Source: Casuarius casuarius (lineage: Eukaryota; Chordata; Aves; Casuariiformes; Casuariidae). From it: a stretch of 64,000 nt of DNA. The notes under the pieces are model-generated. The model was not told the origin of the DNA and ran no database searches. It saw only the letters and a program-made list of their open reading frames with translations. Position numbers and translations under genes: made by a program. The stretch covers positions 1,762,671-1,826,670 of the forward strand of contig PTFA01000085.1 in NCBI GenBank assembly GCA_003342895.1. Direction: 5' to 3'. Shown piece by piece: positions 46,420-59,640 of this stretch (the stretch's first letter is position 1; each line of letters opens with the position of its first letter).

Positions 46420-49400
46420 CAGTCTGAACAAAACCGAGGAAACGTTGTCTTTTACAGCAGTCCGAATCTCTGCTTCTCTGCAGCCCCTTGCAAAATGTAT
46501 TTATTTTTAACTGAAGGCTTATGGGACACTAACAGTGCAAGGCTGCAGGGCCTGACACCAGTCAGGTGATGCCTGTCAAAAGCCGTGTTTGCATTAGAGA
46601 TAAAGCCTAAGGGCTTGTAAATACAACTTTGAGGCTTTAAGCAGGTAGTGTCCTCCTTCATGTTCACCTATTTACTTAGAATATATATACACCATTTACT
46701 TAAAATATATATATATTCTAAGTGTATCTATATATATATAATACATCTATAATATATATTATAGATATAATCTATATATTCTATATATAATATTCTTATA
46801 GCCCCCTCTAGGATGAACATCTATTAGCTTCCCTTTTTAGTTGGAACTAATCTGAACCTGGCTAGTTCTTAACAGCTTGTGTGAAAACTGTAATGTCAGT
46901 TAATGCAGCTGTTCAAGTAACATGGAAACTCGGAGCGGAAGGGGACACAAGAAGACAGAATTTTTAGGGGGTTAATAGCACTACAGAGAAAATAGATGAC
47001 AGCATCCTGCTCTGCAGGATGAATCTGCAGGTATCAATGCTGATGCTGGAGTGGGTTTCAAATTTCAAGGGTGCCGTTTACATCAAATCATTTTGAACTC
47101 ATGAGAGCTCCTCAATGCATGAAAGGACAGTGTTTTAAAGCTCAAAATAACACATTCATTCTAAAAATGTGTTTCAAAAGAAGGCAAATTAGTATTAGCA
47201 ATAGNATTCAGGCCTCCAAAATATATAAAAATGCATCAAGGCCACATGAACATGATCAGAAGACTGTTAACAGTGTCAGAGAAATATGCTTTAAACAGCA
47301 TACAGTTAAATTGTGGAGCTTCGTGCCAGATGTTATGAAACCACAAATAGTTGAGGAAAAAATTTCAGTAAAGGCAAAAAGGAAAGGTCCGTTAGTGGCT
47401 GTCACCCCTCTGGTTGTGCTACAACCTCCATTTCCTGTTGGCGAGCTCCCTCTTGCTGTAGCTGAGGCAAATCTAAAGAGCTCTGCTTGGGTGTCCCATA
47501 ACTTTATTTGTGCAGTAGACACACACCTGAGAGCACCCTCATCCACATGCTGATCCCTCAAACACATTTTTCAGTTTGTTAAATGTATGATAAAGCATAA
47601 ACAGTCCAATCCAGAACACCCAAGCAACATGAGACTCCTTTTTTAGCACCTTGTTTCATGTTCTAATAGACAATGCCACATCTGTACTACATCAGTCTAA
47701 ATATCCATGGCTACGTTTTCTGCAAGCGTTTTTCAGCATCAAAGATTTCAATGCATAAAACAAACCCTTATGNCACTAAGGGCATGGCTGATAAACACGA
47801 TAGTCCAGATGCAGCTTTCCTTTCGCTGAAGGGGAAGTCCTTTCGCTGAATGTTGGAGAAGTATGTGAATGCTGGGGAGGGTCGTTAGTGGAAAGCGCCT
47901 GCTTCCCGTGCGCTTCCGTGGGCACCCGCTCCCGATCACTGTAAAGGATCAGTGTGGAGCTGGATGCCTTTTCTCTCTCTCGATCTGTGGCAGTTCTTGC
48001 ACAAGCACTGTCAGATGCTTTACTTATAGTCGCCATACTGCACACATTGCATAGTAGCCCTTTTGCAAGCCTGGTCTATGCCCAAATGTGGATAAATTGG
48101 CTTTATGTGCAGTTATTAGTGCCATTTTTGTTCCTTCTGAGAAGGAGCCCAGAGGTGATTTAAGGGACCAAAAATCTGCCCCTGAACCTACAAACTGAAT
48201 ACATTGTGATATCTGACACAACTGTTATGATGGATTTTTCATTAGTGGGTGGTATTAAAATAATTTAAAACTATCAGAAAATGAGGCATGCTTTAAAGGA
48301 TTTTAAATAAAGCTATAAAAAAACCCAGCATCAACTAAAACCTCTCTAACAGCTCATTAGGTTGGGGAGGGATGAGGTGCACAAGGAACTGCGAATACCA
48401 GGTACCAACCCAGACAACTTCTGTGTGACTGCAGAATTCAGCGCATCGCTGGCTAATGCCAGTTGGTTCCTGGAAAATGTCTTCATTATTGGTGATTATT
48501 GCCAATTGAGTGGTCTTTTTGTCCCAGTAAATAGGAACGATGTAATGGGAAGAGACCGGCCATTATGAAGAGTTAATAAGCTTTCAAGTCAGAACCACAA
48601 AGCTGAAAAACAAAGTCATCAGCCCAAAGCTCTTTATTTCTCTTCTTGCTCAAGGAAGTCCTGAGGATCACAACGTTTCTGTGTGCCTCTGCAGCTAAGG
48701 CTCCAGAGATCTAATTGTGTTCTACGTATATTCTAGCTAGTGACTTACCAGCAATGTCTCTGTCNCACATATACACTTATGTTGGAAGATGCATTTCTTT
48801 CCACTAGCGGAAGAGCTTGCACTGTCTCCTGCAGAAGTGTTTCCTGTGATACCAGTAAGAGTGAACAGCAGGGCATTAATTTTATTGAACAAGTGCTTTT
48901 GTGCTATTGTTTCCTGCTTTCCCAAGTCATATTCACACCTGACAATTCTTTTAACCTTAAATAACATGTCGATACAATTTATCTTCCATAGTGCCTTAAA
49001 AGTTCTTTATTACATAATTAATTTCTGCATAAGCTAGTGTTTGAAATAGAGGGGAGAGTTTTAGCTAAAATTATTGAATTCTCATTTTATACTATGTTTG
49101 GCTTCAGACAGGAAGACAAACTGCTAGGAAGAATGGAGACTGTAGAAAGTAATAAATACTTTGAGTAGGAATGATAATCTTAACAGACTGGAGCAAAACT
49201 AACAAATATAAACTCTTGCAAGTATTTCCAAACACAATAATGGCTGAGCTAATTGTTGGAGGCCTTTAGAGTCCAAGTAGANGGCTCCTATGTTTTTAGC
49301 ATGACAAGTACACATTCATTGCTCATCTGATTTCCAACTGCCTTGTCATATTAGCACTCCAGTCTGAGATAATGATAGCTTTCTAATTTATATTTTATTT

Positions 49401-51240
49401 ACTTACTTCCTTTGTGCAGTGTTGGCTGTTCAAATCCTGTCATATCATATGGAAGCNGCAATGCAAGAAAGCAAGAAAGCAATGGAGCTTCTGATGCCAT
49501 TCCATTAGGTAACAAACTTTCACTTGTGTTTTTTTGAATAAAGCTTTGAAAGAACTTAACTTACTATGCTTTTGAATATATAGACCGTAGCTGAGTAACT
49601 GAGGTTTGAGTAAAAGTATTTGCTAATCAGTGGCAGCTCATATTCTCAGCATATGGAAATATAAGAGCAATCATGAATCAGTGGTGTTAAATATCCTCTC
49701 TAACAATTATACAACATAGCCAGCACAATATATCCATTTCTCCTTCACTTTTCAGAAGTCCTAAGGACTTCTGCACAGCAAATAACAAAGACCAGTTTAT
49801 CACAATAACAAAATGTGTCAGAAAACGTATATGGTTATATATGGTTAAATAATTTCCTAATAACCAAAATGTTTACTTACAGAAAATATTTAAAGAACTC
49901 CATGATTTTTGAAAATCACCTGGTTATAGCATAAATTTGAGTAAGTTCAATTTCTGTTGCTCTTTACAAACGTGCTTTCCTAACAAGTAGGTATATATGA
50001 CATAGTGGATCATAAAATTGCTCTCAAAGTAATGTGATTTCATCTGGAGAAGAACATCAGCAACCCAAGTCTGCGCCAAAGTATCTTGTTTTAGTAAAAC
50101 CTGAACAGATTTTAAAAAATGAAGGAAAATTGAATGGAATTAAGGATGGAGAAATTATGAAGAAAGGAGTTTTAATAGATCTTTTATCCACCGTATGTGC
50201 AGTTACTTGTAAGTACTGAGATATTACTTGTAAGTAAGGATATATATTTTTGCACATTTACTACCAAACAATCCTTTGGTAGTCTTCCTGAGCAGATAGG
50301 GTCCCACTCAAAAATAATATTAATGCACCTCCTGTCTGCTGGTAGGTACCATTCCTTGTGTGTTCTCAATAAAAAAGGCAAACAGTCCAAAAAGAAAAAA
50401 AAAAGTACACTGTTACATGAGATTTGAGTTCTGTATCCAGAAGAACAGATACAGGACAAACAGAAACGTGGATGTTTGCTTACCATTCATTGAATACACA
50501 GATAATGTTCATTCACCTCAGAGAAAAACCCATGCATTCTGTCCATTTTTTCTAAATACTAACATTGAATAGGCATGACTGGTTTCATAAACATGAATGG
50601 AAACAGTAGTTTCACTCAGCTGAAAGTCATCAAAAACAGCATGTTCTGGTTGACATCTAGAGGCTCATTCTGTATTATTGTAGCACTTTATCAAATATAA
50701 AGATTTGATGATTCCATTACTGCATGATAACTTCCTAAACAGTAAACATAAATACAACACTGTAACACTTAACTTCGTGGTTGTGCTATTTATATGGAAA
50801 GATTTGTTCAAATCTCTAGGTAAACATTTACTAAAATGAAGCATAAAAAAAAAGGTAACCTGCATTGTAAGTATCAGTTTAAAGTTTCCATTTTTAACAG
50901 AAATATGCNTTGTAACAACAAATATTTGTTTGCTGTTAGCTGTTACACAATCTTTCATACATAAATAATAGTCACAGCAATTCTAATGCTAATCTGAGCT
51001 GGGTACATGGACCAATAGCTCAATAACCAATCTTTCCTCTCATATTTAACTGCATTAATATTACAAAGTCTCCAGCTCCTAACATCTGACTATTGGCAGG
51101 GGAACAGATGGCAAATTTTATCCACTCTACCTCATTACACAGAGTGTATGCCTATTAGCAGTTGGGAAGTCAGCCAAATAATGTAGCATCATCTCTCCTC
51201 ATCACAAAGCCCACAGAGATAAGGTGACTTTGCGATAAGT
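46420..51240. other. Upstream intergenic segment A
   Basis: Apart from the AT palindrome cluster I see no gene. A moderately GC-richer block near 47380-47570 is open in several frames on both strands (for example 47071-47553 plus) but resembles no protein I know. A 12-bp direct repeat CCTTTCGCTGAA occurs at 47819 and 47839. Confidence 0.7.
46674..46800. repeat. AT-rich inverted repeats and palindrome
   Basis: A perfect 16-bp inverted repeat (arm ACTTAGAATATATATA at 46674-46689; its complement at 46708-46723; 18-nt loop) is followed by TA microsatellite and a perfect 20-bp palindrome at 46746-46765. It lies about 250 bp beyond the CpG island edge. Confidence 0.93.
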
Positions 51241-51242
51241 TC

Positions 51243-51405
51243 GATCAGGTTGCCAAGGGCCTTGTCCAGACAAGTTTTGAAAATCTCCAAAGCTGGGTAT
51301 TGCACAGCCTCTCTGAGCAACCTGTTCCTTAGCCGCTCTCACTGGGACTTTTTTTCTTCAGAACTGTTTGGAATTTCCCTTGCTGCAACTTGTGATTGTT
51401 ACAGT
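51243..51405 (-). mobile_element. CR1 LINE fragment (3' part)
   Basis: Read on the plus strand, AGGGCCTTGTCCAGACAAG, then TTTTGAAAATCTCCAAAGC, then CACAGCCTCTCTGAGCAACC and TGTTCC are the reverse complement of the CR1 text around ACAGGTTGCCCAGGGAGG...TTCAAGGCC. Both ends are missing and copies of this kind in birds are usually old. Minus strand is the CR1 sense orientation. Confidence 0.87.
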
Positions 51406-54400
51406 CTCAGAAGCACTGACTACATATTTAAGACATATTTTTGCACTTAGCAGATGCAAGACATCCATACTGATAATTTTGCCATCCTGATCTTTCTAAA
51501 ATAATTCAGTGTTCTGTGGAAATCATGATATATGATACTGGTTTTGGTTTTGGTTTACATTTTGAATATTTAATTTTTGTATTTTATTTTTCACTGTTTT
51601 TAAGCTTGTTTCTAAACAGTGCACAGGAAATTTCATTAGTATTGAATGCATTGCAGAAAATAAAAACAAGAGATGTCTCAACTATTTAATCGAATACTAA
51701 AATAAGACATCTGAGTGTTTATAGGAACTAGAAAACTGCTAACTAATTAATTTCTTAAGATCATTATTAGGAATTTCTGCAGCGCTGTTATTTCAAATAC
51801 ATTAGCAATAAGTAAAACCAACAGATTACAATATATTAAGATGGCTGAAAAAATAAGAAGATGACAACTTACGGCACTCTGGTTTCCCTCTTCCCCCTTA
51901 CAAGCCAGAGGCTCTNGGAGAGCCTTGGAGAACTCCCATCTGCAAAAAGCAATGGTACCATTTCAGTGTGCATCCTTTTCCCTCTCTGCAATGGAGCAAT
52001 AAGTATAACAGATATTCCAAGGCACACCTTTGTAAGAACTAAGTGATAAGTAAATGGAAGTGTTTCAGTATATGAAGGCAGTGTTAACTTCAGCANCTAA
52101 CACCAAGGCATAGTCATTTTATGAAGGGACAAAGTTGATCTTTATTCGTAAATAAAACTTTAAGAATCTGGAGAAACCCTAGTTTTATTTCTAAGGATAA
52201 TTTTAAACCAGATACGTTGTCCAAATTCTAACATGATGGTTACATTTCTCCCTCATAAAATCCCACCTCTGTTCCTAAATAAATAATTAGATGTGCATCC
52301 TTTCCCATTATCCTTCAAGACAAACACTGGATCAAATTATCTTCACTGGCTACTGTGAGGATTTCAGGGAAATCTGGGTGAAAAAATGGCATCCCCACCA
52401 ATTGTTCCTTGTTCAAANCCTAGAACCAAAGCTCTTCATAGCTTTCATATGATTACAAGAGAAGAAATACAGCATGGTGCAGACACTGCATGGTAAGAAA
52501 TAATGCTGTATCCGCAAATGAGGATAGCTCCACAGACACTCTCAGTATGACAGGTGGTTTTCAAGGGACTTCGAAGAATCTTCTGTCAGATGAGCTCTAG
52601 TTTTCTTTATCTACTACACCTTGTCTGTTTCCAAGAGATTTATTAATTAGAATCTGCATTTCTGCAGGAAATTTCTAAGCCAAGAGGCTAAGTAAGTCTA
52701 TCTGATCAGTATTGATCACATATATGTCATACCAACTGAGATTTAAAGTATAAATTGCTTTGATATCTTTTATCCTGAGCAAGGGAATCTTCAAAAACAG
52801 CTAACTTGTATCATAAGAAGAATCTGACTTAATTTTTCATGAGGATTTTATTTGATGGTGTTTCTGAGAATCATAGCTTTTTTTCTTCAGTGATGTGCTG
52901 TGAAGATGAAAAAGCCACTAGCTATGTAAGAAAATTGCTTGAAATAAAAATGAACTTGTTTTAATGAATATGTTGTCTTTGAATGGGGAAGAAAGCAATA
53001 CTAGTCTAGTCTGGACCAAACAAATTTGCTTTTGAATGATAAGTATAATTTTATTCACTCGATCAGAGTTTATTCTTTATAAAAGTAAGGTATGAGTTAC
53101 AACAGGAATTTTTTATGGCTTCCTTTCGTATGTGAGTGTGCAGAAACATTGGCACTGGACTTTATGGCATTACAGTTTCTTGTCAAAGAGAGAAGGCTTT
53201 CAGGCAGGGAAAGCCTGAGAAATATCCCATTATAATCAGTAATCAGAAAAGAATGACCAAAGTCAGACTTCTCAATCCAGCAGTCTTATTTTCTTAAGTA
53301 CGTAACAGCTCACGTTCAAGAGGACGGGCTGAACCACAATTACAGTTTAACAGAGAGCTCTCAACTACCCAGTGTGTCTGTCTATGGCAAGACAGGGTTT
53401 GAAGAAGCGCTCATCAGAGTGGCAGAATAGGGAGAAGCACTACAGTATGTGGGGCACCTCCCTTCAACATGCATAAGGGAGTGCTGTAATACAGCTAGTT
53501 CCTAAAAACACAGACCCTACACCTGACTGGCACTCCACAGATCTGGCATGGAATTAATGGGTATTTGTCCTAGAAAACACAGTCCGATTGCAAAGCCATG
53601 GATGTAAAGAGCTTAGGGTAATGGCTGCTCTCTCCTTCAAGAGAAATGAAGTTCATTATATTCAAGGTACCTCAGTCCATTATTTCAGGTCTTGGGCATA
53701 AATTATAGCAAGCATTTATATACTGGCCTATTCAGGACGATGGNTTGCCCTCTTCTGCAAAATTTGGCTGGGCTGCTGCAATATCCAAAAACATTAAAAT
53801 AGTGTCTCAAGTTCTCCTAAAATTTTGCCAATCTGAAATTGCATTAAGGTCATTAATTTTATTTGTATTTGAAACCTAACTTGGTTGGTGCTTAAAGAAA
53901 TTTGTTTTGCTAATCAGATCTTTCATGAGGGAATGAAGGAATCAATTGCAGAGCATGCTTTATAGAAAAAAGTAGCTAAGAATTTTTGTTGCTTTTGTGT
54001 TTAATTTTATTGCTGACAGGCAATAAAAGGCAAAGAATTAAAAGACATCAGGAGAGAAGGAAGCATAACAAAGGACAGATTTCTAGCAGTCCCACATGAA
54101 TGCTGTCCAAAGGGAAACCTGAAATGGAACAGTTAGAAATACACACCAAAAAAATAATTTGACAAAATGTGACTGGTATAGCAACATATTTTAAGCACAT
54201 GTGAATATCTGTTGATCCAAAGCCAAGCCATTACACTTGCTAAAAATTTAAGTCATTTGCACGTTCACTTGGATGCTGGAACAGCTCTCTAACGAAAAAC
54301 ACTAAATCATAAATGACAGCATTGTTCAAGATAAATTTTCTGAGTGGCAAGTCTGTGTGCTTTTCTGGAAAAGTACTGGCTGATTTTGAAAAAAAATGAG

Positions 54401-57400
54401 ATACTGAAAGGTAGCACTATCAGTAATTTATTATAAGCCATAGTGTGATTTGGAAATGACTAAGAGAAGAGCAGTAGGATGTTGCACAATTTTAACACCC
54501 ATTGTTACTGACAGAGTTAGTGCATTCCCAGATGGAAGTCAGTCTTTAAATAATACAGCAGAAGAAGGAAAAATTCCAGATGTCCCACTTACTATGAACT
54601 CATAAAACCAAAAGTAAGAGTTTCTTACTTTTGAGTAAGAGTTTCACAGAATCACCCTTACTGCAGACNTTGCTGAACTAGACAGTATTGCTTTTGTTTA
54701 AAATAAAATTAACTCAGGAACAGGAAATACAAAATGTTTCACGTAACCTAGTTTGGACAGTATCTATTTATAAGACACCCCCCCAATTTTCAAAATCTTA
54801 TTTGATGTTGGAAACATTAACATGAGTTACCTTATTTGCTGATGCAGAGAAACAATCATCCAGGAGATCATCTAGCAATGCCACCACTTAAGTCACAGGA
54901 AAGACTCTGTAAAAAAGATCTGTGAATCAGGATGGGCTAACTACTCCCAGAATAAATCTTGCACAGCAGATATTATTCCAAAGAGATATTGTTTTCAGGT
55001 GTTTCTTCTTGGCAATATTTAACTCTCATGGCAACGCACATACATTACATAAACAAACAGTGTGTGTGATTCTTTTGTCTCTTCTGGCATTTTAAAACTG
55101 GAATAACTTTTTTAGAATCAATGTAGCTACAACGTACAAAGTCAACACATGTTAAGAATTATTCCCAGGGTCCCCTGAGTCACAGTATTCTTCTTAGCAA
55201 TTTATGGTTCAGACCTCTTGATGTTTGCCAAAAAGTGTAGGACCAAAACTGCACTGATTATGGTTAGTGTCTCAGGATAAAATAAGGCCAGTGTATAACT
55301 TTTNTTCATTTCATGTTATCCAGAAAAACCCTTTCTTGTATGCTCCTGAGTTTGAAGCAGCATTTGCAGGACTTCTGAAAAGGCCTTCAGGACTTTAATG
55401 TGTGTCAACACATGAAAATGTCTATAATATAATGTCTGAAGAGCTAATCAGAAATACCTTTTATATAAAATAGGGAATCTTCATATCCAGACAGCCTGTA
55501 CTCGTTAGCTGTGGTAGCAGTATTACAAGAGGTACCACAAGTACATTTGGGAAATACCTAAAAGACCGGTTCAAGGGATCTCAGTTTTTCATAAACTGTA
55601 TCACAGTCCAAAGTGATTGCCTTGTGGGGCTCTGTTCCTTTCACTGAAAATCCCATTTTCATCTTTTGGCATTTACTTTCTGTGCCTATTTGACTATCTG
55701 TAATGTATAAAAATGTCAATTTTTTTAAGATGGGACTTTCATAAACTTATTATTAAATTTATCAAATAGCAATCTATGTGCAGTACACCATTATCATGAG
55801 TAGTAGGCACCTAGATATAAGCACGTGCTATTAACTTAACCAAAAATGAGTAGTCCCACAAGGCCCTAACTGTTTCACTCTAGTCTGGCCATTCGCTATA
55901 GCAATACCATTGCTGTATACCAAGTCCGAGGAAACAACCAGCTACTACTATCATAGAGAAAACCAGAAAATCCATCTTAATGAAGACTTTGTCTTTCATA
56001 GGATTGCAAAGAATGAGCTTTACGTCTACTCAATCAAAATAGAACTGTGAAGAGAGATTATGTCTTAAGTAAAAGCCAACTTTGCTTTAAAAATGTATTG
56101 CTGATGCACGGACAAAAGATCACTATTTGTCTGGTCTTTTTTGGACTAAGATGATGAACTTTCTTTTCATTAAGATACATATTTGCTTTCATTTCCCTTT
56201 ACATTAATTATTAGTTGATATAGGCCTCAGTGAAAAACTGGAGCCCCTGATAATAGTACGTTATACAGTTATACATCTTCCTGATTGATACATAAATTTG
56301 TTCCAAGTATCTTCCAAGGTCTGTTAAAAGTGGAAAAAACATTCAGTTTAAAATGACAGTTTGTTAGCTAGAATGCAGTGAAAGACGATATGTTTTGATC
56401 AAGAGCTCAGTACAGTACGGTGGCTATTTGTAATAATGATATGCTTGAGTGGTTTTAATGATAGTTTCTTAAATAAATNATTGGCTTCTTAATCCAAACT
56501 CCAGTACCCAGAAGATGTCATAATTTTGGAAACTTCCAGTGCTGCTTAGAAAGTTTCTTTAATTTGCATTCAACTGTAGTGTTGTATAGTGGAAATGGGA
56601 AACCTTTATTGTAGCTACTTTAGGCTATATAAGTAGTTAGGATTGTAGTTACCACAAGGATAGAGCAGGTATTAAACATTTAGAGCAATGGCAGAAAGTC
56701 AGATGTGGTATACTGGTTTGATAGTCAGAAACGTAATTCAGTAAAGCTATTTTTAATACAATACACTGATTGTAGCCATAGGTATATCAACAATTCAGAT
56801 AACATCTTTAATCCAGATTACTCAATTATTATGTTAATTAATCAAGTAGGAATTGGGCTCAAATACCTACTTGTTGAAAGCTGCCGAAGTCTTTTGGAAA
56901 TGTAGTTCATTGATAGCTGTTCCTGAAAATATATTGAGCCTAGCAACTATGACAGAATCCTAAANAGGGCCCAGTTATTGGAAAGCTTATTAAAGTAAGC
57001 ACTAAAGCTCACTTTTGCCATTTGTTGAATTTTGTGCATTCTACATTATGTAGTCTATATCTTATGTTGTCAGTTCTGAGACAGAGGAGATTTACAGATG
57101 TATCAAGAAGACTGTGCATTTGATATTTCTCATTATATAATGGGCACAATTTTATTAAGGTGTCTTCAAAAGTCTTCAAGCAGAAGACAACCAAAAAAAA
57201 GAAAAGTTAAACAATACAATAGGTTGTCAGCTGGGTTATTCTAGATGACGAGGGGAAAGATATGACCCAATCTCCCACATTTCTGTGTTATGATCTAGTT
57301 CCTAACAACAGGGAAGGGAGGGCAGAGAAACAAGAAGGAAGGGTGGGGAAAAAAAGAAAAAAAGAGATTTCCATTCAAAGAAGAAGCAGGTTTCCAGATC

Positions 57401-59109
57401 AATTGCTTCTAGTGATTGAACCTTTGATAGTAAAAGCAAGAACAATACAGTTAAAAAGCTCCGCAGAAAATTCCAGCTTCAGCATAGATTGTAGCAATTT
57501 ATCACATCAGCCATATCAACAAGTTGAGGCACTGATGCAACACCGGAGGAATCCTATTGTGAATTATAATACTAATAGTGCTAATAGCATATTGTATATA
57601 TGTATGTTTCTTCCATTATTACCAATCTATGCTTTTTAATGCAAATGTTTTCTTTTTCTCCTTTACCCTTAATAATGAAGCTGATCCAAAGTTCCTCTTG
57701 CACACATGCTGGGTGCTCCACTTCATCAGGGTCTGGAAAATCCATTATTCAAAGCTGAACTAGAAAAGTATTAGGCAGGGTCCCTCTCCATGGGTCATGG
57801 ATCCTCAAGACTCTGCAAGGCAATCCACCATTGAGCTNCAAGGGCATACTCATGAGCGGATAAGTTACTAGTTTTTAGGGAAATGTCTTTCTAGGCATCT
57901 CAGCATTAGTGCAAAGACAGGCTGAGTGCTACTGTAATCTCTTACTACTGAAGAACATTGTCTTTATTTATATTTCCATTTCACTGTTGAGATTGTAACT
58001 AGTCACATGAGAACAAAGCTTTCAGTAGCATTTTTAAAGCTTATCTAATTTCAGATTTTATATATTTAAATTTCCACTTAAGATAAATACACTTATCATC
58101 AGACTTTATTGTCTCTCATGTGTAACCTGGGTATACGTTATACCAGGATTCTCAAATAGGAAGTAGTTATGTATATGAATATAAAGGGCAAGTTATCAGT
58201 TATCTCACAAGTAAGGCACTTGAAGGTAAGATGTTTTTACATCAGCATGATGTAATCATACTTTTGCTTCAAATGCAGAACTGGAATGTAATATCTTCCC
58301 TTAAGTTTGTTATTTTTTAGTTTTTCTCAACTGATGTGTGATACTGAGCAACTCAACCCTTATTTTAAAAGCAAAAGCCCACCTTTTAACTTCCACTCTC
58401 ATATTTGGACCTACTGTTTCCTCTACAACTTGGTGTTCTCCAACTTCTTCTGACATTCAGATACTTAAAGTGGTAGCCAAGAACTGCTGTTTTCTTCCAG
58501 AAGCAATGAGGTACTCCCCCTCCAATAGCAGATCCATATAAATATTGATACTGCTTTAGTGAAATCNAGACCGTGTTTCATTTCATTTGGAAATTTTAGT
58601 AGTGAGGGTTCATAAAATTGTTGTAGATGTCAAATTTAACACTCATTGTGCTAAATCCAAGATCTCCAGAGTTTTTAGTTCAATGTTGCAATATAACTGT
58701 GCCAAATGAGAAAGTGGGCTTTTTCTGAGTTTCATTTTTACTAAGCTCAAGTCACTCCTTAGTTTAATTCATCTGTTTGGTTTAGTCAAGAATAAAGTGA
58801 AGGAGGAACTCCCAAACAGCTGCTGCCTCTCATAACCCNTCCACAGCAAATTAAAATCCAAACTCGGCCCTACTCGGACATGCTGTTCCCCTGCAGCGCC
58901 GCAAGACACAGAGGACTTTGGGACCCTGGGCAAGAACAGCATAGCCCTGGTTTAGGATGGGGGTGGATGGGAGCCAGGCAGGACACCTAGGCTGAGGATG
59001 CAGTGCAGATACCCAAAGAAAAAAATTATTCTTCAGTGGAATAATTTGCTGCATAGTTTCATGAAAAGGCAATCATGTCATAACAGCTTGCTATCTTTCT
59101 TTGACCGTA
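51406..59109. other. Upstream intergenic segment B
   Basis: About 7.7 kb of AT-rich DNA with isolated Ns. Open frames are short. I recognise no gene, RNA or transposon, although diverged repeats could be missed by eye. Confidence 0.7.
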
Positions 59110-59640
59110 TAACTAGCCCTGCAGACCAGAATAATCTGGTAGAGCTAATCTAGATAGATTTAAGCAGTGCATTTGATACAGTGCTCAGTGGCAGATCATT
59201 ATTTTAAAAATGNTATTTAAATATTATTTGTTTTGTTATTATTTAAAAATATTTAAATTATTTTAAAACCATTGTTTTAAAATAGAGATGACAAGAATAA
59301 ATATAAGGTGGCTAAAGGGGAGATTGTAACATGTCATGTTCAAAGAGAAATTGTGTAGATGGAGAAATAATCCCTCAAAATAATAATAGTTTTTCATAAT
59401 AATACTACTGAAGTTCCTCATGGATTGCGGTTGATGTCCAGTGTGCTTAATATTTAACNCTAAAGAGAGCCAAAGTCCCAAAACAACCTGGGTACTTAAA
59501 AAATTTGCAGATAAGCCAAAGCTGGATGGTATGACCAATGGTGGTAATGGCTACTTTATCATTCAGGAAGGATTAGATGACACTGCAGTCTAGACAGATT
59601 GATGGCCTGTGAAACAGCAGTCCTTAGTGCTGTCCTTAGT
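59110..59640 (+). mobile_element. Diverged CR1 LINE fragment (ORF2 reverse-transcriptase region)
   Basis: Order and content follow the CR1 ORF2 sense strand: TTTAAGCAGTGCATTTGATA (like TTCAGCAAAGCATTTGACA), then GAAGTTCCTCATGGATTGCG (like TTCCTCAGGGATCGG), then a TTTAATATC-like stretch, then AAATTTGCAGATAAGCCAAA (like AAGTTTGCAGATGACACCAA). An AT-rich stretch at about 59200-59290 interrupts it. Frames are broken; it is a fossil. Confidence 0.68.

Larger units (their letters stand above)
45440..46420. promoter_or_regulatory. VPS13C: CpG-island promoter of VPS13C
   Basis: About 1 kb of very GC-rich, CpG-dense DNA surrounds exon 1 in an otherwise AT-rich window. It covers the start codon, the visible 28 bases of 5' UTR, the first part of intron 1 and the upstream flank. 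No TATA box is evident; Sp1-like GC boxes and a YY1-like site lie upstream of the N gap. This is the usual layout of a constitutive housekeeping promoter, and such islands are often bidirectional. The transcription start cannot be placed because 183 bases are missing just 5' of the start codon. Confidence 0.88.

Noticed and set aside
45452..46510. 352-codon plus-strand open frame, and other long frames on both strands in the CpG island
   Set aside because: Composition-driven lack of stops in GC-rich repeats; the frame runs through a 183-N gap, antisense to VPS13C exon 1, and the translation is low-complexity Pro/Arg/Gly.
47071..47553. 160-codon plus-strand open frame upstream of the promoter
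   Set aside because: No family resemblance, contains an N, AT-biased codon use, and no promoter or splice context that I can see.
47819..47850. 12-bp direct repeat CCTTTCGCTGAA resembling interferon-response half sites
   Set aside because: Spacing does not fit an ISRE, and only two short copies are present.
57262..57639. 125-codon plus-strand open frame
   Set aside because: Begins in a purine-rich low-complexity stretch, has no recognisable domain and no supporting signals.
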